DNA of 64,000 nucleotides, taken from the IMG/VR virus record IMGVR_UViG_3300046665_000384, positions 1-64,000 of that record; one strand, given 5' to 3'. The position numbers and the translations under genes were made by a program. Positions 48,248 through 56,253 of this stretch are shown piece after piece. The DNA is from a virus. Below the pieces are notes generated by a model, which did no database searches, was not told the origin of the DNA, and was given only the letters and a program-made list of their open reading frames with translations. How positions within the stretch are numbered: position 1 is the stretch's first letter; every line of letters starts with the position of its first letter.

Positions 48248-49159
48248 TTACCCCCTGACCACCACGTCGGTGACGGCAGCAGCGGCGGCCTTCTTGCGCG
48301 CGAGCACGCGCTGACGGTTGGCCTCCATCTGGGCCATCGCCTCGGCATACGTGTTGTCCAGCGCATCGTTGTCGATGGGCGTGATGTTGACCTCGGTTTT
48401 CGTCTCGACCTGATCCTTCCAGCCGATCAGGTTCTTCGCGGCCAGTGTGGCGAAGCGACCCTCATAGCAGCCGGACAGCCCGCCCTCGATCAGCAAGGCG
48501 TCCTGAAAATCCTTCGCGCGCGCGTATGCGTAAGCAAATTCCGGGTACTTGGGGGTGCCGTCCGCGTGCGTGATGGTCGCCCACTCGTGCAGCGTCTGCC
48601 GCGTGACCCCGAGTTTCGAGGCGAACCGGGTGATCGTGGGGAATGTGTTGATCACGACGCGCTTGACTGTCCGCAATCCCCCGTTTCCGTCCGGCTCCTC
48701 GCTTTCGACCACCGATTGCACTGGGATGTCGAAGAACCTGATCATCTCGTCGCAATACTCGGCGCGGTATTCCGTGGGGCGGCCGACAGGTCGCTTACCC
48801 GTGAGGAGCTGCCAATCGGTGGCGGAGAGCCTGCCGGACGTACCCAGCGCGGAGGATTCATCGGAGGAGGTGCTGCCCTTGGCCGAAACTTTCGACGGCT
48901 TGTCCTTGCCCGAAACTTTCGCGGGCTTGGATGGGGCCGAAACTTTCGGCTCGGGCTTGGGTTGCGGGGGTGCTTCAGGGGCGGGCTGGGAAGATGCCGG
49001 CGCGGCCCCTCCCCTCACCCATCCGTCTTTCTCGGCCTTCTGGCCTACTGCGGGGCGGCTGCATCCGAAGATGTCGGCGATGTTCTGGAACGTGACCTCG
49101 GGATCACCTTCCCACAACTCGCGGGCCTGCGCCCATTGTTCCTTGGTCAACCGTGCCAT
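48248..49159 (-). CDS. terS: Terminase small subunit with extra N-terminal helix-turn-helix
   Basis: 303 aa. Residues 1-50 hold a helix-turn-helix (ARELWEGDPEVTFQNIADIF, GCSRPAVGQKAEKDGW). A Pro/Lys/Ser linker with three 9-aa KVSxxxKPx repeats (about 71-95) follows. Residues about 125-260 match DNA-packaging small-subunit proteins: PTEYRAEYCDEMIRFFDIPV, ITRFASKLGVTRQTLHEWA, DALLIEGGLSGCYEGRFATL. It binds the packaging start site and loads the large subunit. The DNA encoding the linker repeats is an array of palindromes and may itself be the site. ATG follows AAGGGAACGA. Confidence 0.82.
   Translation of the reverse strand: MARLTKEQWAQARELWEGDPEVTFQNIADIFGCSRPAVGQKAEKDGWVRGGAAPASSQPAPEAPPQPKPEPKVSAPSKPAKVSGKDKPSKVSAKGSTSSDESSALGTSGRLSATDWQLLTGKRPVGRPTEYRAEYCDEMIRFFDIPVQSVVESEEPDGNGGLRTVKRVVINTFPTITRFASKLGVTRQTLHEWATITHADGTPKYPEFAYAYARAKDFQDALLIEGGLSGCYEGRFATLAAKNLIGWKDQVETKTEVNITPIDNDALDNTYAEAMAQMEANRQRVLARKKAAAAAVTDVVVRG
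48883..48948. repeat. Three palindromes spaced 27 bases inside terS
   Basis: CCGAAACTTTCG at 48883, 48910 and 48937, each with a near-palindromic core CGAAA-N-TTTCG (third copy 7-bp arms). Candidate packaging-initiation (pac) recognition sites. Confidence 0.55.
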
Positions 49160-49212
49160 TCGTTCCCTTGTACTGCCCCGAGATAGAGTTACCGCCCAGT
49201 CGCGATTATCGA

Positions 49213-49244
49213 GGCGTAACTTTCGGGCTCAGGGCGTAACTTTC
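49213..49244. repeat. Two GGCGTAACTTTC direct repeats upstream of terS
   Basis: GGCGTAACTTTC starting near 49213 and 49233, 20 bases apart; shares AACTTTC with the array inside terS. Confidence 0.45.
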
Positions 49245-49249
49245 CTATT
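49236..49249 (-). promoter_or_regulatory. Candidate late promoter of terminase genes
   Basis: Leftward strand AATAGGAAAGTTAC, 77 bases before the terS ATG; one G differs from the TAGGAAAA consensus. Confidence 0.4.
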
Positions 49250-49400
49250 TCCAGCGCTCGATGATCACGATGAGGGCAAAGGCCATTCCCCCTACGTACG
49301 CGACCATGAACCAGAACCGGCTGCTGAATGGCTCGGGGTCGACCAAGCCGGCAAGGCCGAGCGCACAGGCGGCCAGCATTCCCCACGCGGCGAGGATCAT
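49245..49400 (-). CDS. Mini membrane protein (51 aa)
   Basis: ATG 49400 in an ATGA overlap with the upstream gene, stop at 49245. Two hydrophobic helices (AWGMLAACALGLAGLV; FMVAYVGGMAFALIVII) joined by a DPEPFSSRFW linker. Unknown role. Overlaps the candidate late motif of terS. Confidence 0.6.
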   Translation of the reverse strand: MILAAWGMLAACALGLAGLVDPEPFSSRFWFMVAYVGGMAFALIVIIERWK

Positions 49401-50110
49401 TCGTCGAGCCCCAGCGTGTATTGGCGGTCGTCCACGTACGGCGACAGCGGGCCGGCCTTCCCCTGCGCGATGGCGAGGCAGTGCTGCTCTTGCAGCGCGC
49501 GGCGCTTCAGCGTCTCCTTGATCGGGATGGCGGTCTGCTCCAGACGCTCCACCTTGCTCACGAGTGACGAGCTGCCGCGCATCTCATCGTCGAACGACGG
49601 GTTCAGCTCGCGCAGGCGCTGCAACGAGGCGGACACGGCCTCTGCCGCGCCCACGATGGACTGGAGGTCGATCCGGGCGGCGTTCCTCTCCGCGCCGAAG
49701 CGGACAAAGGCGGTCGTCATCGCGGCGGCCTGCGCTTCCAGCAGGTGCTCGAACCCGCGCAGCATGGCGAAGTTCTCGGCGGCGACAGGATCGCGCTCCG
49801 GGTTCGGGGACAGGCCCAGCAGGTAATCCACGGATACGGAGTACACGCGGCTCATGTTCAGCAGGAACTGCCAGTCGTTCGGCACCTTGCGCCCGCCGTT
49901 CTCGATCTCGCTCAGCTGCGTGCTGTTCTTGTAGCCCAGCCGGGTAGCGGCCTCCACGGCGGTCATCCCGTTCATCACGCGCGCCGAAATCATCCGCTCG
50001 CGCATCATCTCTTTCTGCCGGGGCACGTCCTTATTGCGCACGAAGCGCTTCGCCGGGGCGCTCGGCACGCCGTCCAGCGCAATGATCACGTCGGTGGAGT
50101 CTGTCGTCAT
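49397..50110 (-). CDS. XRE-type helix-turn-helix protein with coiled coil
   Basis: 237 aa. Residues about 40-98 form an XRE-type domain (RMISARVMNGMTAVEAATRL, GYKNSTQLSEIENGGRKVP). Residues 115-190 are helical with a possible coiled coil. No peptidase domain. Likely a transcriptional regulator; in this position possibly a late or packaging-associated regulator. Overlaps the DUF1367 gene by four bases. Confidence 0.65.
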   Translation of the reverse strand: MTTDSTDVIIALDGVPSAPAKRFVRNKDVPRQKEMMRERMISARVMNGMTAVEAATRLGYKNSTQLSEIENGGRKVPNDWQFLLNMSRVYSVSVDYLLGLSPNPERDPVAAENFAMLRGFEHLLEAQAAAMTTAFVRFGAERNAARIDLQSIVGAAEAVSASLQRLRELNPSFDDEMRGSSSLVSKVERLEQTAIPIKETLKRRALQEQHCLAIAQGKAGPLSPYVDDRQYTLGLDE

Positions 50111-50568
50111 ACGAATCCCAATATCTGATTTACAACACTGTCCAAATTCGCCCGATTTTGGTACTTGATGAGCACCCCGCGCAGCAGGACGTTCGCGACG
50201 TTGCTGTACAGGCGCTCGAAATCCTCTTGGCTCATGCGCGCGAAGCTGATCGACTTGGCGCGCACGCGGATGTCACCGTTAATGCGGAACGTGACAGTGC
50301 GGAACCCGGCTGCGATGATCACGTCCTCGCGGAACTGGTCGAAATCCTTCTCGACCGGGTAGCCCTTGTACGTCTCCTCGGGCGGGTGGAAGGCGTCGAA
50401 GCCGAGGCGCAGCAGGGCCATGAACTTCCGGTGGAACATCGGGTTGCGGGTCTGCGTCAGCTCGACCTTGACCAGCGCGCCCAGCTTGATCTTCTTGATC
50501 TTCTCGGCCTCGTGCTCGTCGGCCGGCACCAGCGCGCCCTGCGCAACCTTGATGAGATTGATTTCCAT
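50107..50568 (-). CDS. DUF1367 protein
   Basis: 153 aa. LIKVAQGALVPADEHEAEKI, VKVELTQTRNPMFHRKFMAL and FHPPEETYKGYPVEKDFDQF fit DUF1367, a phage family of unknown function often near recombination or terminase genes. ATG 50568. Ends overlapping the XRE-gene start. Confidence 0.7.
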   Translation of the reverse strand: MEINLIKVAQGALVPADEHEAEKIKKIKLGALVKVELTQTRNPMFHRKFMALLRLGFDAFHPPEETYKGYPVEKDFDQFREDVIIAAGFRTVTFRINGDIRVRAKSISFARMSQEDFERLYSNVANVLLRGVLIKYQNRANLDSVVNQILGFV

Positions 50569-50570
50569 GC

Positions 50571-50945
50571 TTACGCGGCCCCCGGCTGGTCGGCGAACGG
50601 GAACAGGAGCGCGAGCATGCCCGAGCGGAATGCATGCTCACCGCGCGGCCATTCGTTCGCAGGCACGAAGCGCCGAATCACGGGCAGCTCCGGGTCCACG
50701 CCGATGATTCCGTAGACCGCGCGCCGGCCAACACCGCGTCCGCCCTGCCCATCCTCCAGCACCTCGATGCGGCCGGTCTCGCGCAGGTGCAACAGGAAGC
50801 GCATCACCGTCACCCGAGGCAGCTTGAGGGCGTCGGCCAGCTCCTGCGAATTAGCCGCGCCCCGCGCCTTCAGCTGAACCATGATGGCGTCGATCCGCTC
50901 ACGGGACATCCGGGTTTCCATGTTGTACTGATCGCGGGTCGTCAC
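50571..50945 (-). CDS. Winged-helix DNA-binding protein (124 aa)
   Basis: Residues 15-70: RERIDAIMVQLKARGAANSQ, ELADALKLPRVTVMRFLLHL, RETGRIEVLE form a winged helix. C-terminal 55 residues are a small mixed fold. Regulator-like. Overlaps DUF1064 gene by four bases. Confidence 0.65.
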   Translation of the reverse strand: MTTRDQYNMETRMSRERIDAIMVQLKARGAANSQELADALKLPRVTVMRFLLHLRETGRIEVLEDGQGGRGVGRRAVYGIIGVDPELPVIRRFVPANEWPRGEHAFRSGMLALLFPFADQPGAA

Positions 50946-51427
50946 TTCTTCCTCGTTTCTCGGATGAGAATGCCGTGCACGGTGCGCATCAGGTGCTTCT
51001 TGATGCGGTAGACCGGCTGCTTACGCGTGATGTCGCTCTTGAAGTCCTCGACCACCAGCACGCCGTCCTCGCGGTAGGTGAAATCAGCGATGTAGCGCAG
51101 GGCTGGCTTCGTGCGGCGGATCACCTTCCCCTTGCGCACCTGCGTCTCGCCGAGGTCGCAGGCCGGGGCCAGCACGAACGGCACGCTGCGCTTCAGGGCC
51201 GTGATCGCGCCGGCTGCTTCCAGCGCCAGCAGCTCGGCGTAACGGTCACGCTCGCCGCCGCTGTCGAACTTCTCGCCCTGCGCGTCCACCACTTTCTTGT
51301 TGCGGTACTTGGGCTTTCCCGGTTTCGCGGGAATGTTCGGCGAGGCACCAGCGCCAGCGGCCGGGATCGAGCCGTGCGAGGCGGCGATCACGTCGGCCAT
51401 GGACCAGCGCTTACCCTTGCCGCGCAT
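50942..51427 (-). CDS. DUF1064 endonuclease-fold protein
   Basis: 161 aa. KYRNKKVVDAQGEKFDSGGE, ALKRSVPFVLAPA, YIADFTYREDGVLVVEDFKS and YRIKKHLMRTVHGILIRE are DUF1064 signatures; the ADF...VVEDFKS pair is the PD-(D/E)XK-type active site. DUF1064 members are thought to be phage endonucleases, perhaps in junction resolution. Upstream is a small HTH gene, downstream a winged helix. Confidence 0.75.
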   Translation of the reverse strand: MRGKGKRWSMADVIAASHGSIPAAGAGASPNIPAKPGKPKYRNKKVVDAQGEKFDSGGERDRYAELLALEAAGAITALKRSVPFVLAPACDLGETQVRKGKVIRRTKPALRYIADFTYREDGVLVVEDFKSDITRKQPVYRIKKHLMRTVHGILIRETRKK

Positions 51428-51437
51428 CGCCCGCTCC

Positions 51438-51770
51438 TTACGCCACCAGACCCGACGTCACGCCCATCAGTTCGCGCGACTTATCGATGTCCCAGCCCGT
51501 CACGTCGTAGATGCGCACCAGAATCGCGTCCGTCACCGACAGCTTCTTGTTGCGGAGCTTGCTGACGACCGGCGGCGGCAGCAGGAGGGCACGGGACAGG
51601 GCCGCGTCGTTGCGCTTTTTCTGCGGCAGCTCCATCAGCAGTTCATCGATCAGCGCGTCGAGCAGCTTGGCCGGGTCGTAGTCCGGATTTTCCAGATAGT
51701 TCTGGGTCAGGTGAATGAATTCCGGCCGGGCCTTCTCGGTGGCGATCTTGCCGTCGTTTTGCGCTGTCAT
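51438..51770 (-). CDS. Phage regulatory-type protein with C-terminal HTH
   Basis: 110 aa. N-terminus charged, DPAKLLDALIDELLMELPQK helix, then AALSRALLLPPPVVSKLRNK and GWDIDKSRELMG, XRE-like. Follows a 16-bp dyad (51804-51841) that may control it. Confidence 0.6.
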   Translation of the reverse strand: MTAQNDGKIATEKARPEFIHLTQNYLENPDYDPAKLLDALIDELLMELPQKKRNDAALSRALLLPPPVVSKLRNKKLSVTDAILVRIYDVTGWDIDKSRELMGVTSGLVA

Positions 51771-51803
51771 TGGCTTGCTCTCCGTAGATGCAATATAAAG
51801 AAA

Positions 51804-51841
51804 AATAGGGAAATCGATATATTTCTATCGACTTCCCTATT
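51804..51841 (-). promoter_or_regulatory. 16-bp AT-rich dyad: operator or weak terminator
   Basis: Arms AATAGGGAAATCGATA and TATCGACTTCCCTATT, one mismatch, 6-base loop; on the leftward strand it runs into TTTTTCTTT. It separates the gene at 51909 from that at 51770. A TTGACA lies further upstream on the leftward strand (about 51868-51873). AATAGG/CCTATT echoes the ATAG/CTAT dyads near 27220 and 58395. The rest of 51771-51908 shows no gene. Confidence 0.5.
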
Positions 51842-51908
51842 ACTGACAGCAAACTATAGATATGTCAATATTTCTAAACGCAAAAACGCCTTGAAAATTG
51901 CATTTGGA

Positions 51909-52148
51909 CTACTTTCCTGCCTTTCTTGCCGCGTCGTACTCGACCTTGCGCCTGTACTCCGCTGTTACATCTTTCACCAGTTGGTCCGCCACGTCGTGCC
52001 CATCTTCGCGCCGCACCCTGTTGTAGACCTCCTGCCGCCTGCCCTTTGGCATTCCTGCCAGCGCCCGGATTTCACAACATCGCCGCCCTTTCTTCGTCCG
52101 CCCCGAGAACGTCCGGCACCATTCGCAGATCAGGTCAGGCTCGCCCAT
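51909..52148 (-). CDS. Small zinc-binding nin-type protein (79 aa)
   Basis: ATG 52148 is the best start; 52160 is possible. LICEWCRTFSGRTKKGRRCC has CxxC...CC and a basic C-terminus (RRQEVYNRVRREDGHDVADQ). Size and place between the P region and late genes resemble lambda nin proteins. Not named. Confidence 0.55.
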   Translation of the reverse strand: MGEPDLICEWCRTFSGRTKKGRRCCEIRALAGMPKGRRQEVYNRVRREDGHDVADQLVKDVTAEYRRKVEYDAARKAGK

Positions 52149-53314
52149 GCGTCCGGCCATGCGATGTATGCCATCTTGCCCATGAACTCCCACAGCTGGC
52201 GGGCATGGTCGGCCGGGATGACACGCTGCTGGCCGTCGACGGTGACGAGCAGCGAATTGTCCGACAGGAGGCCGGCAACGAACTTGTCGGCGGCGGCCTT
52301 GTCGGCGATGGCGGCGGCTGCTTTTTCCGGGGATGATCGCAAACGCCCGTTTTCGTACACCCCCGGCCGGCTGAAGTCGAGACTGTCAATTCCGGCCTCC
52401 GGTTCCGCTACGACGGGCGCGGCAGCGGTAGGGGCCGCTTCCGCAGGTGCCAGCTCTGGCACTTTCTCCGCGACCGGGATGCAGTCGCCGCACAGCAGCT
52501 TGCGCTCGGCGGCGTCGCGCGGGTCATCGGCGTGCGGTCCGCAGTTCATCGTGCATTGCTTCGTCGCCGGGTCGAACGCGGCCAGTTCGGCGGGGTCGGC
52601 GCGCGGGAAGCTCGGCTGCGTCGGTACTAGTTCGCGCACGGTCACGACCGGCTCGGGCAGATCGACGGCGGCCGGCGCTTTCTCCTGCGGACGCACCAGC
52701 ACCCAGTCACTGCCCACGCGTGCAATCTCGTTGCGCTTGATCGCACCGCGCAGGTAGCTGATCGGGTAGTGGTGCTTCGGCAGCCCCATCGCAACGGACA
52801 GGACAGCCGACGACACCGGGCCGCTGCTTTCGCGCAGGCACTGCATACCCAGCTCCGTACGGCTCGGGCCATCCGCGCGCACCACGCGCTGCAACGGAAC
52901 GCTTTCCTTGCGCGTCACGGGCACGTCGATTTCCTGCGGCTTTTCCGGCTGGGCAGGCACAGGCGCGGCGGCGGTTGCTGCCGGGGCCACATCGCGTGCT
53001 GGTGCTGGTTCTGGCGAGGCGGCCGGCACGACTACCTTCCGTACTGCCGGCGGCAGCGCGCGTACCACACGGGCCGGCAGCGACTCGGGCGCGGGCGTCT
53101 GCACCTCGGCTTTGGGCTGCGCGTCCCGGTAGCGGAACGACAGCACCTCGCGGCCGTTCGGAGCGATGATCGGCTCCTCCACGATCACGAGGGCGCGAAT
53201 CTCGTCCGCGATCAGCGGGCGCACGCGCTCAAGATCGATGTCCAGCTTGTCCGAAATCTCGACGGTGCGGATGTTCGGGTTCGCGCGGATCAGGTCTAGG
53301 ATTTGTTGCTTCAT
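52130..53314 (-). CDS. Large protein with paired winged helices
   Basis: 394 aa. Residues 1-55 are a winged helix (MKQQILDLIRANPNIRTVEI, SDKLDIDLERVRPLIADEIR). A second DNA-binding-like region lies near 150-220 (TELGMQCLRESSGPVSSAVL ... GAIKRNEIARVGSDWVLV). Between and after them are Pro/Ala linkers and a CGDC element. Likely DNA-binding; its place next to the P-like gene suggests replication control. The stop overlaps the gene at 52148. Confidence 0.55.
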   Translation of the reverse strand: MKQQILDLIRANPNIRTVEISDKLDIDLERVRPLIADEIRALVIVEEPIIAPNGREVLSFRYRDAQPKAEVQTPAPESLPARVVRALPPAVRKVVVPAASPEPAPARDVAPAATAAAPVPAQPEKPQEIDVPVTRKESVPLQRVVRADGPSRTELGMQCLRESSGPVSSAVLSVAMGLPKHHYPISYLRGAIKRNEIARVGSDWVLVRPQEKAPAAVDLPEPVVTVRELVPTQPSFPRADPAELAAFDPATKQCTMNCGPHADDPRDAAERKLLCGDCIPVAEKVPELAPAEAAPTAAAPVVAEPEAGIDSLDFSRPGVYENGRLRSSPEKAAAAIADKAAADKFVAGLLSDNSLLVTVDGQQRVIPADHARQLWEFMGKMAYIAWPDAWASLT

Positions 53315-54159
53315 GGCGACTCCTGTTCGTTTGTCTCGGCGTCGTCGTCGGCGCGCAGCCGGGCCAACGCCTCCTTTGCAAATGCCACCTGCGCGGGCGT
53401 GACCGGCTCGCCGGCAGCATGCCGTTCGAGGATCGTGCGCGCGCGCTTGATCGCCAGTTCACGTGACGGGGCGCGGTCGGCGAGGTCACGCATGGCGGAC
53501 ATCGCACTGGCCTTTGCCTCGGCCGATGTGACAAAGGCACCTTCGGCGTTACGGGCTGGAGCGGCGAGCTGGGGCTGATCCAATACTGGCACGCTCGGGC
53601 ACTCCCCCGACAAGCGCTTGTCCAATAGCCGTTTCCAGCGCTCGGCGGCCTGCCCGTAGCTGGCCTGCCGCAGCTCGAACCGGCCGAAGTCCATGGCCGC
53701 CCAGTACACGGCCGGGACCGGCCAGCTGTCCTCTCCAGTGCGGCGCTTGCGCAGCTCCCGCACGGCGTAGTTGAAGGCATCCTCGTAGTCCAGCTCGGGC
53801 TTGCACAGTGCGACGAACTGCCCCTCCGTTGGCGGCCACGTCGGGAATTCGGTGCGGCACCGCTCGATGCCCTCCAGCGCCATCTGGAACGTGATGCCGC
53901 TGTTGATGAGGGCGCTCGTCCACGCCTTTTTCCAGTCCGCGATCACATCCGGGCTCGTAAAGTGCGAACTCCACTTGTGCATGTACATCGAGGCGAATCG
54001 TGCATAGAGACGGTCGATGGCCGACAGCATCCGGCGGACTTCACGGAAGCCGCCCATGCCATCGGGCTCCTGCCCGATCACCTCACGCGGGGCGTTCCAC
54101 GAATTGAGCGTCGATGGTGTAGGGGTCGACTGCTGGGTAAGCTGGTGCTGCGGGTGCAT
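53311..54159 (-). CDS. Replication protein P-like (helicase loader)
   Basis: 282 aa from ATG 54159, with AGGAG six bases upstream; overlaps the O-like 3' end by 77 bases. Residues about 45-180 match lambda P relatives: AIDRLYARFASMYMHKWSSH, DVIADWKKAWTSALINSGIT, RCRTEFPTWPPTEGQFVALC, WPVPAVYWAAMDFGRFELRQ. P-type loaders bring host DnaB helicase to the O-bound origin. The C-terminal 80 residues are helical and basic. Operon order cro ... O-P supports this. Confidence 0.8.
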   Translation of the reverse strand: MHPQHQLTQQSTPTPSTLNSWNAPREVIGQEPDGMGGFREVRRMLSAIDRLYARFASMYMHKWSSHFTSPDVIADWKKAWTSALINSGITFQMALEGIERCRTEFPTWPPTEGQFVALCKPELDYEDAFNYAVRELRKRRTGEDSWPVPAVYWAAMDFGRFELRQASYGQAAERWKRLLDKRLSGECPSVPVLDQPQLAAPARNAEGAFVTSAEAKASAMSAMRDLADRAPSRELAIKRARTILERHAAGEPVTPAQVAFAKEALARLRADDDAETNEQESP

Positions 54160-55066
54160 AAGCGGCTCCTGAATTCACGTAGGCATTGGGGTCGAACTTG
54201 GCCGGGCGGGATGGCGCGCTGACAGTCGGTGCTTGAGGAGCGGCTTTCAGCTCGAACAGTCCCGTCCACCCGCGCTCCACGCTGGTTTCGATGACGGCCA
54301 CGGGATCATTCCCTTTGGCTCGCAGCTTTGCCAGCGTCTTCAGACACAGAGCGGCCTTGTCGTCATCCAGCGCCGAGCGTTTATCTTTGGCGCGGTGGCG
54401 GACCCACATATCCCACGTTTCTTGAGGAAGCCAGTCAGGCAAAACAACGACCGGCGTAGCCGGACTCGCCTTTGCTTTTGGCGTTTTTGGCTCCGGCGGC
54501 GCAGGTGGCGCAGGTGGCGCAGGTGGCACCGTAGGCGCAGCCGGGTTGGTTTTATCTGAGGTTACATCTGTGGTTATATCTGTACTCTTAGTAGATTTGG
54601 CAGATTTGCCAATTCCATTTGGGGTTTTCGCCAAGCCATTTGGGCTTTTTGCCAAATGGCCTTCACCGCCCTTTTCACCCCCATTTGTGGTTTTTGCCAA
54701 ATGGGGTTTACCGCCGTCTTCGCCCCCATTTGGGCTTTTTGCCAAATGCTCTGGCGGGGGCAAAAACTTGGCCTCGTCGGCGAAGGCGAACCACTTCGTG
54801 CGGTCGCCCGGACGCGAACTGTAGAAGCCCGTAACCAGTACGCCCTTCTTCTCAAGGCTCTCCAGCGTGCGGCGGATTTGGTCAGCCGTCATGTACGGGA
54901 ACAGGATGCCCAGCGCGCGCACGCTGTTGTACAGCCACGTACGGCCGTCGTGCTGGTGCGTGCCGTTGGCACGGTTCCGGACGATCCAGAACTGGAAGTT
55001 GGAGATGATGATCGCCTCGGAAATTCCGTACAGCTTGGCGTGATCGATGTCAAAGGAGTGGTTCAT
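54083..55066 (-). CDS. Replication initiator, lambda O-like, with internal origin
   Basis: 327 aa from ATG 55066 (GGAGG upstream). Residues about 5-100 are a helix-turn-helix initiator domain (HSFDIDHAKLYGISEAIIIS, MTADQIRRTLESLEKKGVLV). Residues about 108-160 are encoded by the iteron array (HLAKSPNGGEDGG, HLAKTTNGGEKGGE, HLAKSPNG). A Pro-rich linker follows and a C-terminal domain starts near 215 (WLPQETWDMWVRHRAKDKR). Lambda O places its origin inside its own gene in the same way. It binds the iterons and recruits P-like protein and helicase. Confidence 0.8.
   Translation of the reverse strand: MNHSFDIDHAKLYGISEAIIISNFQFWIVRNRANGTHQHDGRTWLYNSVRALGILFPYMTADQIRRTLESLEKKGVLVTGFYSSRPGDRTKWFAFADEAKFLPPPEHLAKSPNGGEDGGKPHLAKTTNGGEKGGEGHLAKSPNGLAKTPNGIGKSAKSTKSTDITTDVTSDKTNPAAPTVPPAPPAPPAPPEPKTPKAKASPATPVVVLPDWLPQETWDMWVRHRAKDKRSALDDDKAALCLKTLAKLRAKGNDPVAVIETSVERGWTGLFELKAAPQAPTVSAPSRPAKFDPNAYVNSGAAYAPAAPAYPAVDPYTIDAQFVERPA
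54540..54749. other. Replication origin: iterons plus AT-rich zone
   Basis: Four repeats of CATTTGG...GCCAA(ATG) start near 54615, 54636, 54681 and 54726; the last three are 45 bases apart. Each carries inverted CATTTGG / CCAAATG arms around a 10-base centre. An AT-rich stretch (54545-54610) lies next to them on the transcription-downstream side, as in lambda ori. Confidence 0.75.
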
Positions 55067-55180
55067 GCGCACCTCCACAGAGCGTGCGCATGGGCCGCCA
55101 CGAGGACGGTATGTGTTTGATGTACCTCATAGGAGGCATGGAGCGCCAAAAACTTGGGCTCGACGCGCGCGATGGCGCGC

Positions 55181-55201
55181 ACCACAGAGTTAATCTGTGG
55201 T
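55181..55201. promoter_or_regulatory. 8-bp dyad upstream of O
   Basis: ACCACAGA-GTTAA-TCTGTGGT. Possible operator or attenuator between the DUF1364 and O genes. No gene is accepted in 55067-55210. Confidence 0.45.
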
Positions 55202-55210
55202 ACTATTTTC

Positions 55211-55891
55211 TTACTCATTAACTGCCCTATCAGTTGATTCGAGTTGAAGCCGATCCCTGTTGCGAGCAGGTATCGGCTTTTGTTTTTCTACGTGTCCTTT
55301 GTTCGTTGCGACGGTTGCTGCAATCAGACCTTTCACTGCGAGACGGATATGCGTCAGCTCAACAGCGATGTCGAATCGCGCCAGCATCATATCTCGCGTG
55401 AACCCTTCCGGTCGAGGTGCGCGGCCGTCGAAAACCCTGTGGCACGGATCGCAACCATAAGCTGCGTCCGTGTCTTCGGCCTTCATGCCCGCGCCCGCAC
55501 CGTTGCGGTGACACAACACTGTTGTGTCAGTTCGGTAATTGCAACATGGGAATCTTAACGTACATTCCTCATCTTTTGCACTGGCACGAATCGGCGTCAT
55601 CTTCGGCCTCGAGGATTTGAGGCCACGTTTCCGCGCCGGAGCGGCCTTCTCGACCGGTCCCGTCTTCGCAATCTTGGGCTCGGCCGGCGCTTTCATCGAC
55701 GGCGGCTTTGTCTTCAGTGGCAGGCCGCGCGACAGCTGCGACGTGCCCCGACTCATGGGCTTCGTAGTGCGCAGCGACGACGTGCCGCGATTCATCTCCG
55801 TGCGGCGCATCGGGCTCGACGAGCGTGCCAGCTGGCCGCCCTGCGTGAGCCCGGTGCTGCGCTGCATCGGCGTGCGCTGCTTCAGCGTCAT
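55211..55891 (-). CDS. DUF1364 nuclease-domain protein
   Basis: 226 aa from ATG 55891 (ATGA overlap). N-terminal 95 residues are low-complexity, Ser/Thr/Arg/Lys/Pro-rich (SRGTSQLSRGLPLKTKPP). Residues about 115-170 carry DEECTLRFPCCNYRTDTTVL, CHRNGAGAGMKAEDTDAAYG, CDPCHRVFDGRAPRP, the Cys/His pattern of DUF1364 phage nuclease-domain proteins (HNH-like). Likely a DNA-binding endonuclease in the nin-type region. Confidence 0.7.
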   Translation of the reverse strand: MTLKQRTPMQRSTGLTQGGQLARSSSPMRRTEMNRGTSSLRTTKPMSRGTSQLSRGLPLKTKPPSMKAPAEPKIAKTGPVEKAAPARKRGLKSSRPKMTPIRASAKDEECTLRFPCCNYRTDTTVLCHRNGAGAGMKAEDTDAAYGCDPCHRVFDGRAPRPEGFTRDMMLARFDIAVELTHIRLAVKGLIAATVATNKGHVEKQKPIPARNRDRLQLESTDRAVNE

Positions 55892-56070
55892 CGACGGCCC
55901 CCGCTCAGGCGCTGGCCGACATGCCACTCGTTGCAGAACCTGCACAGGTAGGCATGCACCGGCCGATCCTTGCGACGTCCGCGTGCGGCTGCACGCTGGG
56001 CCGTCGCTCGGTCGAGCGGAACCTTACCGCCGCATTGTGCGGCCTGTTTTGATTCCGCCATTTCACTCAT
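55888..56070 (-). CDS. Small zinc-finger protein (60 aa)
   Basis: KVPLDRATAQRAAARGRRKD then AYLCRFCNEWHVGQR gives a CxxC...H knuckle of a type common in Burkholderiales phages and genomes. Function unknown. Confidence 0.6.
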   Translation of the reverse strand: MSEMAESKQAAQCGGKVPLDRATAQRAAARGRRKDRPVHAYLCRFCNEWHVGQRLSGGRR

Positions 56071-56073
56071 GTA

Positions 56074-56253
56074 TCACGCTCCTTTTCTGGTCTTGTTTTT
56101 GTAGCAATCAGCGCAGCATTCGTACTGCTGAAGCTGCCGTGCCGTCACCTGTTTGCCGCAGGCGCAGCGCTTGCGCTTGAGCTGGCAATTCATGCCCCAG
56201 CCCGGACCGACACCGCCGCCGGCCACCGGTGGCCATGCAACACGTCCCGTCAT
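56074..56253 (-). CDS. Zinc-ribbon mini-protein (59 aa)
   Basis: ATG 56253 in an ATGA overlap. KRKRCACGKQVTARQLQQYE then CCADCYKNK forms a CxC...CCxxC zinc site. Unknown. Confidence 0.6.
   Translation of the reverse strand: MTGRVAWPPVAGGGVGPGWGMNCQLKRKRCACGKQVTARQLQQYECCADCYKNKTRKGA

Noticed and set aside
46727-49186. 819-aa frame opposite both terminase genes
   Set aside because: Shadow; the terminase subunits on the leftward strand have Walker and HTH motifs.
55128-55219. Rightward 27-aa frame beginning MERQKLGL
   Set aside because: Has AGGAGGC upstream but sits across a dyad, opposite to the operon, and is too short to support.
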